Below are positions 8,331 to 16,952 of a stretch of DNA of 50,682 nucleotides, piece after piece. Source of the DNA: SIG607 sp036307305 (GTDB taxonomy: Bacteria; Bacillota; Clostridia; Oscillospirales; Acutalibacteraceae); assembly GCA_036307305.1 (NCBI GenBank), contig JAXJXV010000009.1, forward strand, positions 1-50,682, given 5' to 3'. The first letter of the stretch is position 1; every line of letters starts with the position of its first letter. Position numbers and translations under genes: made by a program. Under the pieces are notes generated by a model. That model was not told the origin of the DNA and did not search any database. It saw nothing but the letters and a program-made list of their open reading frames with translations.

Positions 8331-9878
8331 TTGGCTAAAGAGAAAAAAACTGTTAATAAAAAGCTGATTACTGCATTGGTGGTTCTGATTCTCGGTAACG
8401 TGCTTTTCTTTTTAACATTTTGGCTTAGCAGTAAATACGATAATATATATCTTGACCAGATTCTGTTTCAGTTAAGGTCGCCTGCGGTAGGAGCTAATAA
8501 AAGTCTCCTTTCTAACGCCTATATAAGAGTCGGTCTGTTCAGCGTTATTTTGACAGCGGTGGAAATTCTTTTGTATTTCGTCTTTTCGGGGAAATTTGCA
8601 AATAAATTAAAAAACTGTGAAAGATACGTAAAATATTGCGCTACCAAAGCCTGTGAATTTTTCAGAAACGTTGCATTGCCCTTTGCTCTTGCGACCTTGC
8701 TTGTTGCAGTAACCTTTTTCGTTGCAAGACTCAGAGTTGGCAGTTACATTGTAACCACCTCTACAGAGTCGGACTTTATTGAAAGCAACTATGTTGACCC
8801 TAATAAAACCACCCTTACTTTTCCACAGCAAAAAAGGAACGTTATATATATTTTCCTTGAGTCAATGGAAAACACCTATGGAGATACCTCGGCGGGTGGA
8901 AATATAACGCAGAATTATATTCCTGAGCTTTATGAACTTGCAGAGAATAATATAAACTTTTCTCACAACAACGGTATTGGCGGCGCTCTTTCCTATGCGG
9001 GTACCACCTGGACCAGCGCGGCAATGACCGCGCAGACCTCGGGTATGCTTGTAAAGGTGCCTGTGGTAAGCGGTGGCTATGGCGGTGAGGATTCATTCCT
9101 TTCGGGTATAACCACAATAGGAGAGGTACTTGCCCAGAATGGATATAATCAGATGCTTCTTGTGGGAAGCGACGCTGATTTCGGCGGAAGAAAAACCTAT
9201 TTTACAGAGCATGGAAACTACAGTATAGTGGATATAAATTCTCTTAAAGCCGAAGGCAGACTGCCACAGGATTACCGAGAGTGGTGGGGCTTTGAGGATA
9301 AAAAGGTTTTTCAGTTTGCAAAGGAAGAAATAACAAAACTAAGTCAGCAGGATAAACCCTTTAATTTTACGGTGCTTACTGCCGATACCCATTTCCCTGA
9401 CGGATATATCTGTGATATTTGCGATAAAAATCACGACGAACAGTACGCAAACGTTCTTTCCTGCGCTTCAAAACAGGTGTATGAGTTCGTAAACTGGATA
9501 AAGGAACAGCCTTTTTACGAAAACACCACCGTTATTATAAGCGGCGACCATCTTACAATGGACCCCGAATTTTTAAAGGATACGGAAGAAAATTATACCA
9601 GAACGGTATATAACTGTATAATCAATTCGGCAGTTGCGCCCGTTGCTGAGAAAAACCGTAATTTCGGTACCTTTGATATGTTCCCCACAACCCTTGCGGC
9701 TATGGGTGTTAAAATTGATGGTGACAGACTGGGACTCGGTACAAATCTGTTTTCCGCTTCTCCCACACTGACCGAGCTTTACGGCTTTGAAATGCTTGAT
9801 AAAGAATTGCAGAAAAAATCGGTTTTCTATAACGAAGAGATATTAGAGCTTGAGAGTATAGAGGTGAGCAAAAAATGA
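8331..9878 (+). CDS. sulfatase-fold phosphoglycerol transferase, OpgB/LTA-synthase-like membrane protein
   Basis: 515 residues from a TTG start preceded by AAAGAGGG. Three membrane helices (about 13-35, 64-88, 115-137) precede an extracellular alkaline-phosphatase-superfamily domain. NVIYIFLESMENTYGD carries the metal-binding Glu, AGTTWTSAAM resembles the nucleophile Thr region of OpgB/MdoB, TADTHFPDG carries a His, and IISGDHLTMD is the late metal-binding Asp-His pair. The family moves phosphoglycerol from phosphatidylglycerol to glycans or teichoic acid. The Thr motif and the DTHFPDGY stretch resemble OpgB more than LtaS, so decoration of a surface glycan is my preferred reading; lipoteichoic acid polymerisation is possible. 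It is the first gene of a four-gene operon and overlaps the serpin gene by four bases. Confidence 0.8.
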   Translation: MAKEKKTVNKKLITALVVLILGNVLFFLTFWLSSKYDNIYLDQILFQLRSPAVGANKSLLSNAYIRVGLFSVILTAVEILLYFVFSGKFANKLKNCERYVKYCATKACEFFRNVALPFALATLLVAVTFFVARLRVGSYIVTTSTESDFIESNYVDPNKTTLTFPQQKRNVIYIFLESMENTYGDTSAGGNITQNYIPELYELAENNINFSHNNGIGGALSYAGTTWTSAAMTAQTSGMLVKVPVVSGGYGGEDSFLSGITTIGEVLAQNGYNQMLLVGSDADFGGRKTYFTEHGNYSIVDINSLKAEGRLPQDYREWWGFEDKKVFQFAKEEITKLSQQDKPFNFTVLTADTHFPDGYICDICDKNHDEQYANVLSCASKQVYEFVNWIKEQPFYENTTVIISGDHLTMDPEFLKDTEENYTRTVYNCIINSAVAPVAEKNRNFGTFDMFPTTLAAMGVKIDGDRLGLGTNLFSASPTLTELYGFEMLDKELQKKSVFYNEEILELESIEVSKK

Positions 9879-11113
9879 GAAAAGCGCTGAGAATAACGGC
9901 AATATTACTTTGTGTTTCGTTGCTTCTTTGCGGTTGCGGGGGGTCTTCTTCTGCCGATTTAATGACAGGAATAGTTGCCCAAAAAGTAAGCGTGGCTGAG
10001 GACGTATCTGCTTTCTTCATAAAAGGACAGTTTGATTTGTCAGCTTCACTTTTAAAGGAAATTTCCGCCACAGAAAATGATAACTTTATGATTTCGGCAT
10101 TGTCCCTTTCTAATTCCTTAGGTATGGTTTTGAACGGGGCAAAGGGTGAAACCGCCGATGAAATCAGCGGGGCGCTTTTTGCAAACAACGGTACTGAGCA
10201 TTATAACAAGGCTTTGTATACCTATAGCCATTCTATCGGTAAGGAACTTTCTTCGCTTAATTCCGTTTGGTACAGAAACGATAACAGACTGTCGGTTGAA
10301 AAGAACTTTTTACAGAACTGCGCCGATTATTACGGCGCCGCCGCAAGAAAAATTGATTTCAACGAAGATGGCAGAAAGCTTATAAACGACTGGGTTAAGG
10401 AAAGCACAGCAGGTAAAATAGACGGCATAGTTGATAAAATCGAGGAAAACTCGGTTATGTATCTTATTAACGCGCTGACCTTTGAGAGTCCTTGGAGCAG
10501 TCAGTATCCCGACAACGCTGTTAAAACAGGTGAGTTTACCACTTCACAGGGTAATAAGGTGAGTGTGGATATGATGACCTCCAGAGAAAGCGCGTATATT
10601 GAGTATAACGGCGCAAAGGGCTTCGTTAAGCCTTACGCAATGGCAAATTACCTCTTTGCCGCAGTGCTTCCGCCTGAGAATATGGATATAAATGAGTATA
10701 TATCCTATCTTAGCGGTGACGATATTAAAATTCTTGCAAACGGTTACAGAGGAAAGGACGTTACGGTTACTCTGCCCAAATTCTCCTTTGAATATACCTT
10801 AGAGGCAAACACGGCTCTTGAAAAGGCAGGTATAAAAACAGCCTTCGATATGAACAAGGCGGATTTCTCTGCTATGGGAAAAATGAAAAATAAGGAAAAT
10901 ATTTATCTTAGTAAGGTTATACATAAAACCTATATTAAGGTTGACAATCAGGGAACCAGCGCAGGTGCTGTTTCAAACGCTGAAATGGCGGTAAAAACAA
11001 GTCTGAGCGATGCAGAAAGTCTTGTTTTTGACAGACCATTCGTATTTATGATACTTGACGGAGTTTACAATATTCCCGTGTTTATAGGCGTTGTAAATAA
11101 TCCCGTGCAGTGA
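9875..11113 (+). CDS. serpin-family lipoprotein (protease inhibitor)
   Basis: 412 residues; the ATG overlaps the previous stop (ATGA) and follows GAGGTGAG. The N-terminus is a lipoprotein signal ending LLCGC, so the protein should be anchored outside the membrane. Serpin landmarks in order: NFMISALSLSNSLGMVLNGAKGET, INDWVKESTAGKI, VMYLINALTFESPW, and near the C-terminus the reactive-loop hinge GTSAGAVSNAEM followed by FDRPFVFMI and IGVVNNP. Length is typical. The hinge has small residues at several key positions but is not the canonical GTEAAAAT, so inhibitory activity is likely, not certain. The P1 residue cannot be assigned safely. A plausible role is defence against host or competitor proteases at the surface, where the neighbouring envelope enzymes act. 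Confidence 0.9.
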   Translation: MRKALRITAILLCVSLLLCGCGGSSSADLMTGIVAQKVSVAEDVSAFFIKGQFDLSASLLKEISATENDNFMISALSLSNSLGMVLNGAKGETADEISGALFANNGTEHYNKALYTYSHSIGKELSSLNSVWYRNDNRLSVEKNFLQNCADYYGAAARKIDFNEDGRKLINDWVKESTAGKIDGIVDKIEENSVMYLINALTFESPWSSQYPDNAVKTGEFTTSQGNKVSVDMMTSRESAYIEYNGAKGFVKPYAMANYLFAAVLPPENMDINEYISYLSGDDIKILANGYRGKDVTVTLPKFSFEYTLEANTALEKAGIKTAFDMNKADFSAMGKMKNKENIYLSKVIHKTYIKVDNQGTSAGAVSNAEMAVKTSLSDAESLVFDRPFVFMILDGVYNIPVFIGVVNNPVQ

Positions 11114-11120
11114 GGTAAAG

Positions 11121-11864
11121 ATGGAAGAAAAGAAAAGACAGAGCGATACTCTCGCTCAGCGTGATAAAGCCCGTAAGGATTTTTTAGAGCTTAAAAGAAT
11201 GCAGTTGGAAAACAGCGAAATAAAAGAAGAAAAGGTTGCATACAGCGGTGAAATAAAGCCTATCACCTTTATGGAAAAGCTGTCGCATTTTTGGTATTAT
11301 TACAAAATCCCCGTTATCGCTGTGGCGGTAGCGGTGGTTTTCGTTGTGTTTATGTGCGCTCAGTGTATGAACAGAGAGAAAAGCGACGTAAAAATCGCGA
11401 TTTACGACAGCAACATCGTTCCCGATATGTATATGGGCGCTATTGAAGATTATTTCGAGCAGTTTTGTCAGGACTATAACGGCGACGGCAAGGTGGTTGT
11501 CACCGTAATGAACTGCTCTTATCAGGCGGGTGGCTCATCGGCACAGTATCAGCTTACAATGCAACAAAAGCTTCAGAGCATTATCGTAGGCGATAAAGAA
11601 ACTATGCTATTTATAACCAGCCAGTCGGGTTATGATTATCTTAATTCCCTTACAGATATAAATCTTTTAAGTCAGGAAAATATCCCTCTTGATGAGGATT
11701 TTTATAAAGCCGTTACATTACAAGAGGATATAAAAATGCCACAGGGACTGAGTCTTTATTACAGAAATATTGAAGGAACTCTCATTGAAAATGACGAAAC
11801 GGCTGTAGAAAGCAGTGAAAACTGCAAAAGCTTTTTTATGGCTATGAGTGGTGAAAAGCAGTGA
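11121..11864 (+). CDS. single-pass membrane protein of unknown function
   Basis: 247 residues with GAGGT just upstream. The first 50 residues are highly charged and cytoplasmic. After the motif FMEKLSHFWYYYKIP comes one membrane helix (about 59-80, ending CAQCMN), then an extracellular domain of about 165 residues. The domain reads like a divergent periplasmic-binding fold (KIAIYDSNIVPDMYMGAIEDYF, then VTVMNCSY), which is inference only. I recognise no enzymatic motif. Gene order and the four-base overlap with the CapA-like gene suggest work in the same envelope process. Confidence 0.7.
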   Translation: MEEKKRQSDTLAQRDKARKDFLELKRMQLENSEIKEEKVAYSGEIKPITFMEKLSHFWYYYKIPVIAVAVAVVFVVFMCAQCMNREKSDVKIAIYDSNIVPDMYMGAIEDYFEQFCQDYNGDGKVVVTVMNCSYQAGGSSAQYQLTMQQKLQSIIVGDKETMLFITSQSGYDYLNSLTDINLLSQENIPLDEDFYKAVTLQEDIKMPQGLSLYYRNIEGTLIENDETAVESSENCKSFFMAMSGEKQ

Positions 11865-13189
11865 AAAAACGACTTACCCGTAAACAAAAAATAATAAGAA
11901 GAAACCTTTTTCTTGGTCTTTGTGCTGTTGTTCTCATAGGGGTTATTTCTCTGTTGGGATTAGGCGTAGGGAAGCTTATTACCCTTATTGATACAAATGA
12001 ACCGCAAAATAACTCCTCCGTTCAAAGTGAGCCTGAGTATGTTGAGCCTTACGTGGTATCAAGCGCTACGGTGGTAAACACAGGGGATATACTTATTCAC
12101 GGACCCGTGCTTAAGGGTGCGTATAACAGCGATACCAAAGAATACGATTTTTCGGCTTTGTACAGATACACGAAAGATTATTTTGATAAAGCCGACCTTG
12201 TTATTGCTAATCTGGAGGTAACTCTCGGTGGAAGCGAGTCGGGAAGCTACAGGGGTTACCCATCCTTTAACACACCGGATTCTCTCATTGACGACCTTAA
12301 AGAAGCAGGAATTGATATGCTTCTCACCTCGAATAATCACTGCTACGATACAGGCCTTTTCGGAATAAAGCGTACAGCAAGGGTGCTTAAGGAAAAGAAC
12401 GTTGATTTTATCGGTACAAGAGAAACCGAGGACGAGCCTATCTACACCGTAAAGGATGTAAAAGGTATTAAAATCGGTATGGCTTGTTATACTTATGAAA
12501 ACAAAAATGAGGACACAAGCAGAAAATCAATTAACGGCGCTATTATAAACACACAGGCAAATAATTTACTTAATTCCTTTTCCTATAATCATATAGAGGA
12601 TTTTTATACTGAGGCGGGGTCCGTTATTGCTGATATGAAGCAAAAGGGCGCCGAGGCGATAGTTTTCTATATGCACTGGGGTGAGGAGTATCAGCTTACC
12701 CAAAATACGTGGCAAAAAAATATCGCACAAAAGCTGTGCGATTTGGGTGTTGATATTATAGTCGGTGGTCATCCTCATGTTATTCAGCCTATAGAGATGC
12801 TGTCTTCAAGCGACGGCTTACATAAAACCATTTGCCTTTATTCTATGGGTAATTCCGTTTCTAATCAGCGGCTTTCCGCCCTTTATAAAAGCTGTCCCAC
12901 AGGACATACAGAGGACGGTATGCTGTTTTACTACACCTTCGATAAATACAGCGACGGAAAGGTAATGCTCAGCAGTGTAGATATCGTTCCTGCCTGGGTA
13001 AGAAAAACGGGAAGCTCAAACTCGGCTCAGTACAGTCTATTCCCATTGGAGAACGCTGATTCGTATAACCAGTATTCACTCACTGACAAAACTGCAGCGG
13101 GTTCATATGAGAGGACTAAAAATATAGTCGGACAGGGGCTTACCGCCTGTCAGCAGGAGCTTGGCTGTAAAGTGCGATTTGCAGAATAG
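11861..13189 (+). CDS. CapA/PgsA-family metallophosphatase-like protein
   Basis: 442 residues from a GTG that overlaps the previous stop (GTGA). A membrane helix (about 17-40) anchors an extracellular domain of the CapA family. Motifs: VNTGDILIHGPVL near residue 70, NLEVTLGG, TSNNHCYDTG, FYMHWGEEYQ near 270 and VGGHPHVIQPIE near 305, which are the family's metal-site positions. The family is named for poly-gamma-glutamate capsule synthesis, but the partner genes capB and capC are absent here. A specific envelope hydrolase role is therefore as likely as capsule synthesis. It is the last gene of the operon and is followed by a strong terminator. Confidence 0.85.
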   Translation: MKKRLTRKQKIIRRNLFLGLCAVVLIGVISLLGLGVGKLITLIDTNEPQNNSSVQSEPEYVEPYVVSSATVVNTGDILIHGPVLKGAYNSDTKEYDFSALYRYTKDYFDKADLVIANLEVTLGGSESGSYRGYPSFNTPDSLIDDLKEAGIDMLLTSNNHCYDTGLFGIKRTARVLKEKNVDFIGTRETEDEPIYTVKDVKGIKIGMACYTYENKNEDTSRKSINGAIINTQANNLLNSFSYNHIEDFYTEAGSVIADMKQKGAEAIVFYMHWGEEYQLTQNTWQKNIAQKLCDLGVDIIVGGHPHVIQPIEMLSSSDGLHKTICLYSMGNSVSNQRLSALYKSCPTGHTEDGMLFYYTFDKYSDGKVMLSSVDIVPAWVRKTGSSNSAQYSLFPLENADSYNQYSLTDKTAAGSYERTKNIVGQGLTACQQELGCKVRFAE

Positions 13190-13201
13190 ATATTATAAAT
13201 C

Positions 13202-13241
13202 AGTAAGGGGCGGACATATTTGTCCGCCCCTTACTTTTTTT
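13202..13241. terminator. bidirectional terminator between the capA-like gene and gpmI
   Basis: AGTAAGGGGCGGAC, loop ATATTT, GTCCGCCCCTTACT (13202-13235) is a perfect 14-pair stem followed by T-rich sequence. It serves the plus-strand operon, and the convergent gpmI ends 14 bases away. It belongs to the GGGNGGAC palindrome family. Confidence 0.9.
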
Positions 13242-13248
13242 ATTTTTC

Positions 13249-14766
13249 TTATTTAATAATAAGGGTTTCGCCGTCCATTTCAGCAGGTTTAGGAAGGTCC
13301 AAAACAGTGAGCATTGAGGGAACTATATCAGCAAGTCTGCCGCCCTCTTTAAGCTGACAGTCGTAACCTACGACACAGAAAGGAACAGGGTTTGTTGTGT
13401 GAGGAGTAAAAGGATTACCATCCTCGCCAACCATACAGTCAGCGTTTCCGTGGTCAGCGGTGATAAACACGACACCGTCCATTTTTCTCGTTGCCTCAAC
13501 AACTCTGCCAACACAGGTATCAACTGCTTCTACAGCTTTAACAGCCGCATCAAACACACCTGTATGGCCTACCATATCACAGTTGGCAAAATTGAGTATA
13601 ACCACGTCGTATTTGCCTGATAAAATCTGCTCACATACAGCATCGCAAACAGGATATGCGCTCATTTCGGGCATAAGGTCAAAGGTAGGAACGTCGGGAG
13701 ACTGAATAAGAATTCTGTCCTCGCCCTCGAAGGTTTTTTCCTCGCCGCCGTTAAAGAAGAAAGTAACGTGAGCGTATTTCTGAGTTTCTGCAATACGAAG
13801 CTGTGTCATATTATTAACAGAAAGATACTCACCAAAGGTCATTTTAAGCTCTTCGGGCGGGAATGCAAGAAGTACGTTAGGCATTGTTTCATCATACTGA
13901 GTCATACAAACGTAGGTAAGAGGCATAAAGCCGTTCTTTCTTTCAAATCCGTCAAATGACTCGTCAACGAAAGCGCGTGTAAACTGTCTTGCTCTGTCGG
14001 GACGGAAGTTAAAGGAAACAACGCTGTCACCTGCTTTAATCATACCCTCTTTATCAATAACGGTAGGAAGCACGAATTCGTCGGTAACGTCGTTTTTATA
14101 GGATTCCTCAACTGCCTTTGCAGCGTCATCTGCCTCTATGCCCTCGCCGTAAACCATAGCGGCGTAAGCCTTTTCTACTCTGTCCCAGGCAAAGTCTCTG
14201 TCCATAGCGTAGTATCTGCCCATAACAGAAGCTACCTTACCAACGCCAAGCTCTTCCATTTTAGCTTCGAGGTCGCGGATAAAACCTGCGCCTGAAGTGG
14301 TAGAAACGTCGCGTCCGTCGAGAAGAGCGTGAACGTAAACCTTTTTAAGACCGTATTTCTTAGCCATCTCCAAAATACCGTAGAGATGTTCGATATGGCT
14401 ATGCACACCGCCGTCTGAAAGAAGACCGATAGCGTGAAGAGCAGTATCGTTCTTCACACAGTTTTCCATAGCCTTTTTCATAGCGTCGATGTTGAAAAAG
14501 TCGCCGTCCTTGATTGACTTGGAAATCTTAACAAGCATCTGATAAACAACTCTGCCTGCGCCGATATTTGTGTGACCAACCTCGCTGTTACCCATCTGTC
14601 CGTCAGGAAGACCAACGTCAAGTCCCGAAGCACCGATGGTAGTAAAGGGGTTTTCGCTGAAAAGCTTTGTTAAATTAGGGGTTGCGGCTGAGTATATAGC
14701 GTTGCCGTCATTGGTATCGCGAATACCGAAGCCGTCCATTATACATAAAACAACAGGTTTTTTCAT
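13249..14766 (-). CDS. gpmI: 2,3-bisphosphoglycerate-independent phosphoglycerate mutase
   Basis: 505 residues, typical for the Mn-dependent enzyme that converts 3- to 2-phosphoglycerate. The N-terminal VLCIMDGFGIRD holds the first metal Asp. The catalytic Ser lies in GQMGNSEVGHTNIGAGR. HAIGLLSDGGVHSH, LDGRDV, RYYAMDRD, FNFRPDRARQ and ITADHGNAD are all present. It is the last gene of pgk-tpiA-gpmI, 18 bases after tpiA. The cytoplasmic role in lower glycolysis is secure. Confidence 0.97.
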   Translation of the reverse strand: MKKPVVLCIMDGFGIRDTNDGNAIYSAATPNLTKLFSENPFTTIGASGLDVGLPDGQMGNSEVGHTNIGAGRVVYQMLVKISKSIKDGDFFNIDAMKKAMENCVKNDTALHAIGLLSDGGVHSHIEHLYGILEMAKKYGLKKVYVHALLDGRDVSTTSGAGFIRDLEAKMEELGVGKVASVMGRYYAMDRDFAWDRVEKAYAAMVYGEGIEADDAAKAVEESYKNDVTDEFVLPTVIDKEGMIKAGDSVVSFNFRPDRARQFTRAFVDESFDGFERKNGFMPLTYVCMTQYDETMPNVLLAFPPEELKMTFGEYLSVNNMTQLRIAETQKYAHVTFFFNGGEEKTFEGEDRILIQSPDVPTFDLMPEMSAYPVCDAVCEQILSGKYDVVILNFANCDMVGHTGVFDAAVKAVEAVDTCVGRVVEATRKMDGVVFITADHGNADCMVGEDGNPFTPHTTNPVPFCVVGYDCQLKEGGRLADIVPSMLTVLDLPKPAEMDGETLIIK

Positions 14767-14784
14767 TTAATTCACCTAAAATAA

Positions 14785-15552
14785 TTATTTACTTGCAGCT
14801 TTAACGATTACAGAGAAATCCTCTGCCTTAAGAGAAGCGCCGCCGATAAGACCGCCGTCAACGTTAACCTTGGAAACAAGCTCATCAGCGTTCTTAGCGT
14901 TCATAGAACCGCCGTACTGAATGGTTACAGTTTCAGCAACGTCCTTACCGTAAACCTCAGCAACAGCCTCTCTTACGTAGCCGTTACCCTCATCAGCCTG
15001 CTGGGCGGTAGCGGTAACGCCTGTACCGATAGCCCATACGGGCTCGTAAGCGATAATGATGTTTTTGAGCTGTTCCTTGCTAACGTTGGTAAGAGCCATT
15101 TTGGTCTGGAACTTAAGAAGAGTTTCGGTATAGCCAAGCTCTCTCTGTTCAAGAGTTTCACCAACGCAAACGATAGCGGTAAGACCTGCGTTTACGGCAG
15201 CAAGGGTACGAAGATTAACAGTCTGGTCGGTTTCACCGAAATACTGTCTTCTCTCGCTATGGCCTACAACCACGTATTTAACGCCGCATTCTTTGAGCAT
15301 TTCTGCAGAAATTTCGCCTGTATAAGCGCCACTTGCCTTGAAGTGTACGTTTTCAGCGCCGATTTCAATGTTAGAACCCTTTGCAGCCTCAACAGCGGCA
15401 GGGATATCAACGAAAGGTACGCAAAGAACAACCTTGCAGTCAGCATCCTTTACAAGAGGCTTCATTTCGTTAATAAGAGCTGTGGTCTGCGCGGGGGTAT
15501 TGTTCATTTTCCAGTTACCTGCGATAACTGCAGTTCTTTTAGCTTTATTCAT
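14785..15552 (-). CDS. tpiA: triosephosphate isomerase
   Basis: 255 residues from the ATG at 15552, which follows AAAGGAGT; upstream in-frame codons lie in the intergenic hairpin and are rejected. The enzyme interconverts dihydroxyacetone phosphate and glyceraldehyde-3-phosphate. IAGNWKMNNT contains the active-site Asn and Lys, VVVGHSERRQYFGE contains the catalytic His, and IIAYEPVWAIGTG contains the catalytic Glu; the C-terminal GGASLKAEDF phosphate loop is present. It is the middle gene of the glycolytic operon. Confidence 0.97.
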   Translation of the reverse strand: MNKAKRTAVIAGNWKMNNTPAQTTALINEMKPLVKDADCKVVLCVPFVDIPAAVEAAKGSNIEIGAENVHFKASGAYTGEISAEMLKECGVKYVVVGHSERRQYFGETDQTVNLRTLAAVNAGLTAIVCVGETLEQRELGYTETLLKFQTKMALTNVSKEQLKNIIIAYEPVWAIGTGVTATAQQADEGNGYVREAVAEVYGKDVAETVTIQYGGSMNAKNADELVSKVNVDGGLIGGASLKAEDFSVIVKAASK

Positions 15553-15578
15553 TTTTATTACTCCTTTAACACAATAGA

Positions 15579-15599
15579 GGGCGGATTTTAACTCCGCCC
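15579..15599. repeat. GGGCGGA palindrome between pgk and tpiA
   Basis: GGGCGGA (15579-15585) pairs with TCCGCCC (15593-15599). Read along the pgk-tpiA transcript there is no T-run after it, so it should not act as an intrinsic terminator in that direction. It is the same family as the terminators at 13202, 45181 and 49969. In this place it may stabilise the pgk mRNA end or mark processing. Confidence 0.65.
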
Positions 15600-15610
15600 C
15601 TGTTTTTATA

Positions 15611-16822
15611 TTATTTATCATTCATTGCAGCGATACCGGGAAGCTCTTTACCCTCAAGGAATTCAAGAGAAGCGCCGCCGCCGGTAGAGATGTGAGTCAT
15701 CTTATCGCCGAAGCCGAGGTTGTTAGCAGCTGCTGCAGAGTCACCGCCGCCGATAACTGTAACGGCATCGGTATCAGCAAGAGCTTTTGCTACTGCAAAG
15801 GTACCTTTTGCAAGAATCGGGTTTTCAAATACGCCCATAGGTCCGTTCCAAACAACAGTCTTAGCATTCTTAACCTCATCTGCATAAAGCTCTGCGGTCT
15901 TAGGACCGATATCAAGGCTCATCATATCAGCAGGAATCTTGTCTGCATCTACAACGGTTACTTCAAGCTCTGCATCGATTGGGTCGGGGAAATCCTTAGT
16001 AACGGTGCAGTCGATAGGAAGAAGAATCTTAACGCCCTTTTCCTCAGCCTTTGCCATCATATCACGGCAATAGTCGATTTTGGTTTCATCAATAAGAGAG
16101 GTTCCAACACCGTAGCCCTTAGCAGCAAGGAAGGTATAGGACATACCGCCGCCGATAATAAGTGTATCAGCCTTGGTAAGAAGATTTTCGATAACAGGAA
16201 GCTTACTGTCAACCTTAGCGCCGCCAAGAATACAAACGAAAGGACGAACAGGATTCTCAACAGCTGCGCCGAGATATTTAAGCTCTTTGCCGATAAGATA
16301 ACCTGCAACGGCTTCCTTAACGTAATCAACAACGCCAACGGTGGAGCAGTGAGCTCTGTGAGCAGTACCGAAAGCATCGTTTACAAAGATATCAGCAAGA
16401 CTGCCAAGCTCTTTAGAGAAAGCTTCGCCGTTCTTGGTTTCTTCTGCTCTGTAACGGGTGTTCTGAAGAAGAACAACGTCGCCGTCCTGCATAGCAGCTA
16501 CGGCTGCTTTTGCATTTTCGCCAACAACACAGTCGTCAGCAGCGAACTTAACCTCTTTGCCAAGCTTCTTGGAGAGAGCCTCTGCTACGGGAGCAAGGCT
16601 AAGCTCAGGCTTAGGCTCACCCTTCGGTTTGCCAAGGTGAGAGCAAAGAATAACCTTTCCGCCGTCTTTAATGAGCTTCTCAATAGTGGGGAGAGCTGCA
16701 TTGATACGGTTCTCGTCGGTGATAACGCCGTTCTTAAGCGGTACGTTAAAGTCACAGCGAACAAGTACCTTCTGACCTTTTACATTAATGTCATCTACTG
16801 TTTTCTTGTTTAATGCGTTCAT
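15611..16822 (-). CDS. pgk: phosphoglycerate kinase
   Basis: 403 residues, usual length. It makes ATP from 1,3-bisphosphoglycerate. The family signature KVLVRCDFNVPL is at residues 18-29. HLGKPKG, NTRYRAEE, and the C-terminal nucleotide-binding VVWNGPMGVFE and GGGDSAAA with STGGGASLEFLEGKELPG are intact. The start follows CGAAAGGAAG. It is the first gene of the glycolytic operon with its own promoter. Glyceraldehyde-3-phosphate dehydrogenase is not adjacent. Confidence 0.98.
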   Translation of the reverse strand: MNALNKKTVDDINVKGQKVLVRCDFNVPLKNGVITDENRINAALPTIEKLIKDGGKVILCSHLGKPKGEPKPELSLAPVAEALSKKLGKEVKFAADDCVVGENAKAAVAAMQDGDVVLLQNTRYRAEETKNGEAFSKELGSLADIFVNDAFGTAHRAHCSTVGVVDYVKEAVAGYLIGKELKYLGAAVENPVRPFVCILGGAKVDSKLPVIENLLTKADTLIIGGGMSYTFLAAKGYGVGTSLIDETKIDYCRDMMAKAEEKGVKILLPIDCTVTKDFPDPIDAELEVTVVDADKIPADMMSLDIGPKTAELYADEVKNAKTVVWNGPMGVFENPILAKGTFAVAKALADTDAVTVIGGGDSAAAANNLGFGDKMTHISTGGGASLEFLEGKELPGIAAMNDK

Positions 16823-16862
16823 TTACTTTACTTCCTTTCGGGATGTTTTTTCATACACAAGT

Positions 16863-16891
16863 ATTTTACCACTTTTTATAAAAATTTTCAA
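16863..16891 (-). promoter_or_regulatory. promoter for pgk-tpiA-gpmI
   Basis: On the minus strand TTGAAA (16891-16886), a 17-base spacer and TAAAAT (16868-16863) give a leader of about 35 bases. No operator is evident. Confidence 0.65.
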
Positions 16892-16952
16892 TGCTTAATT
16901 TGACAAAAAAGTAACAAATTTAAAAGATTCTATTATACTGTAAATTGTGCAG

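Noticed and set aside
11861..13189. A poly-gamma-glutamate capsule operon
   Set aside because: capB, capC and capE are absent; only a CapA-like protein is present.
15692..16813. A 373-residue open frame on the plus strand
   Set aside because: It is the reverse of pgk, which has all its motifs and a promoter.
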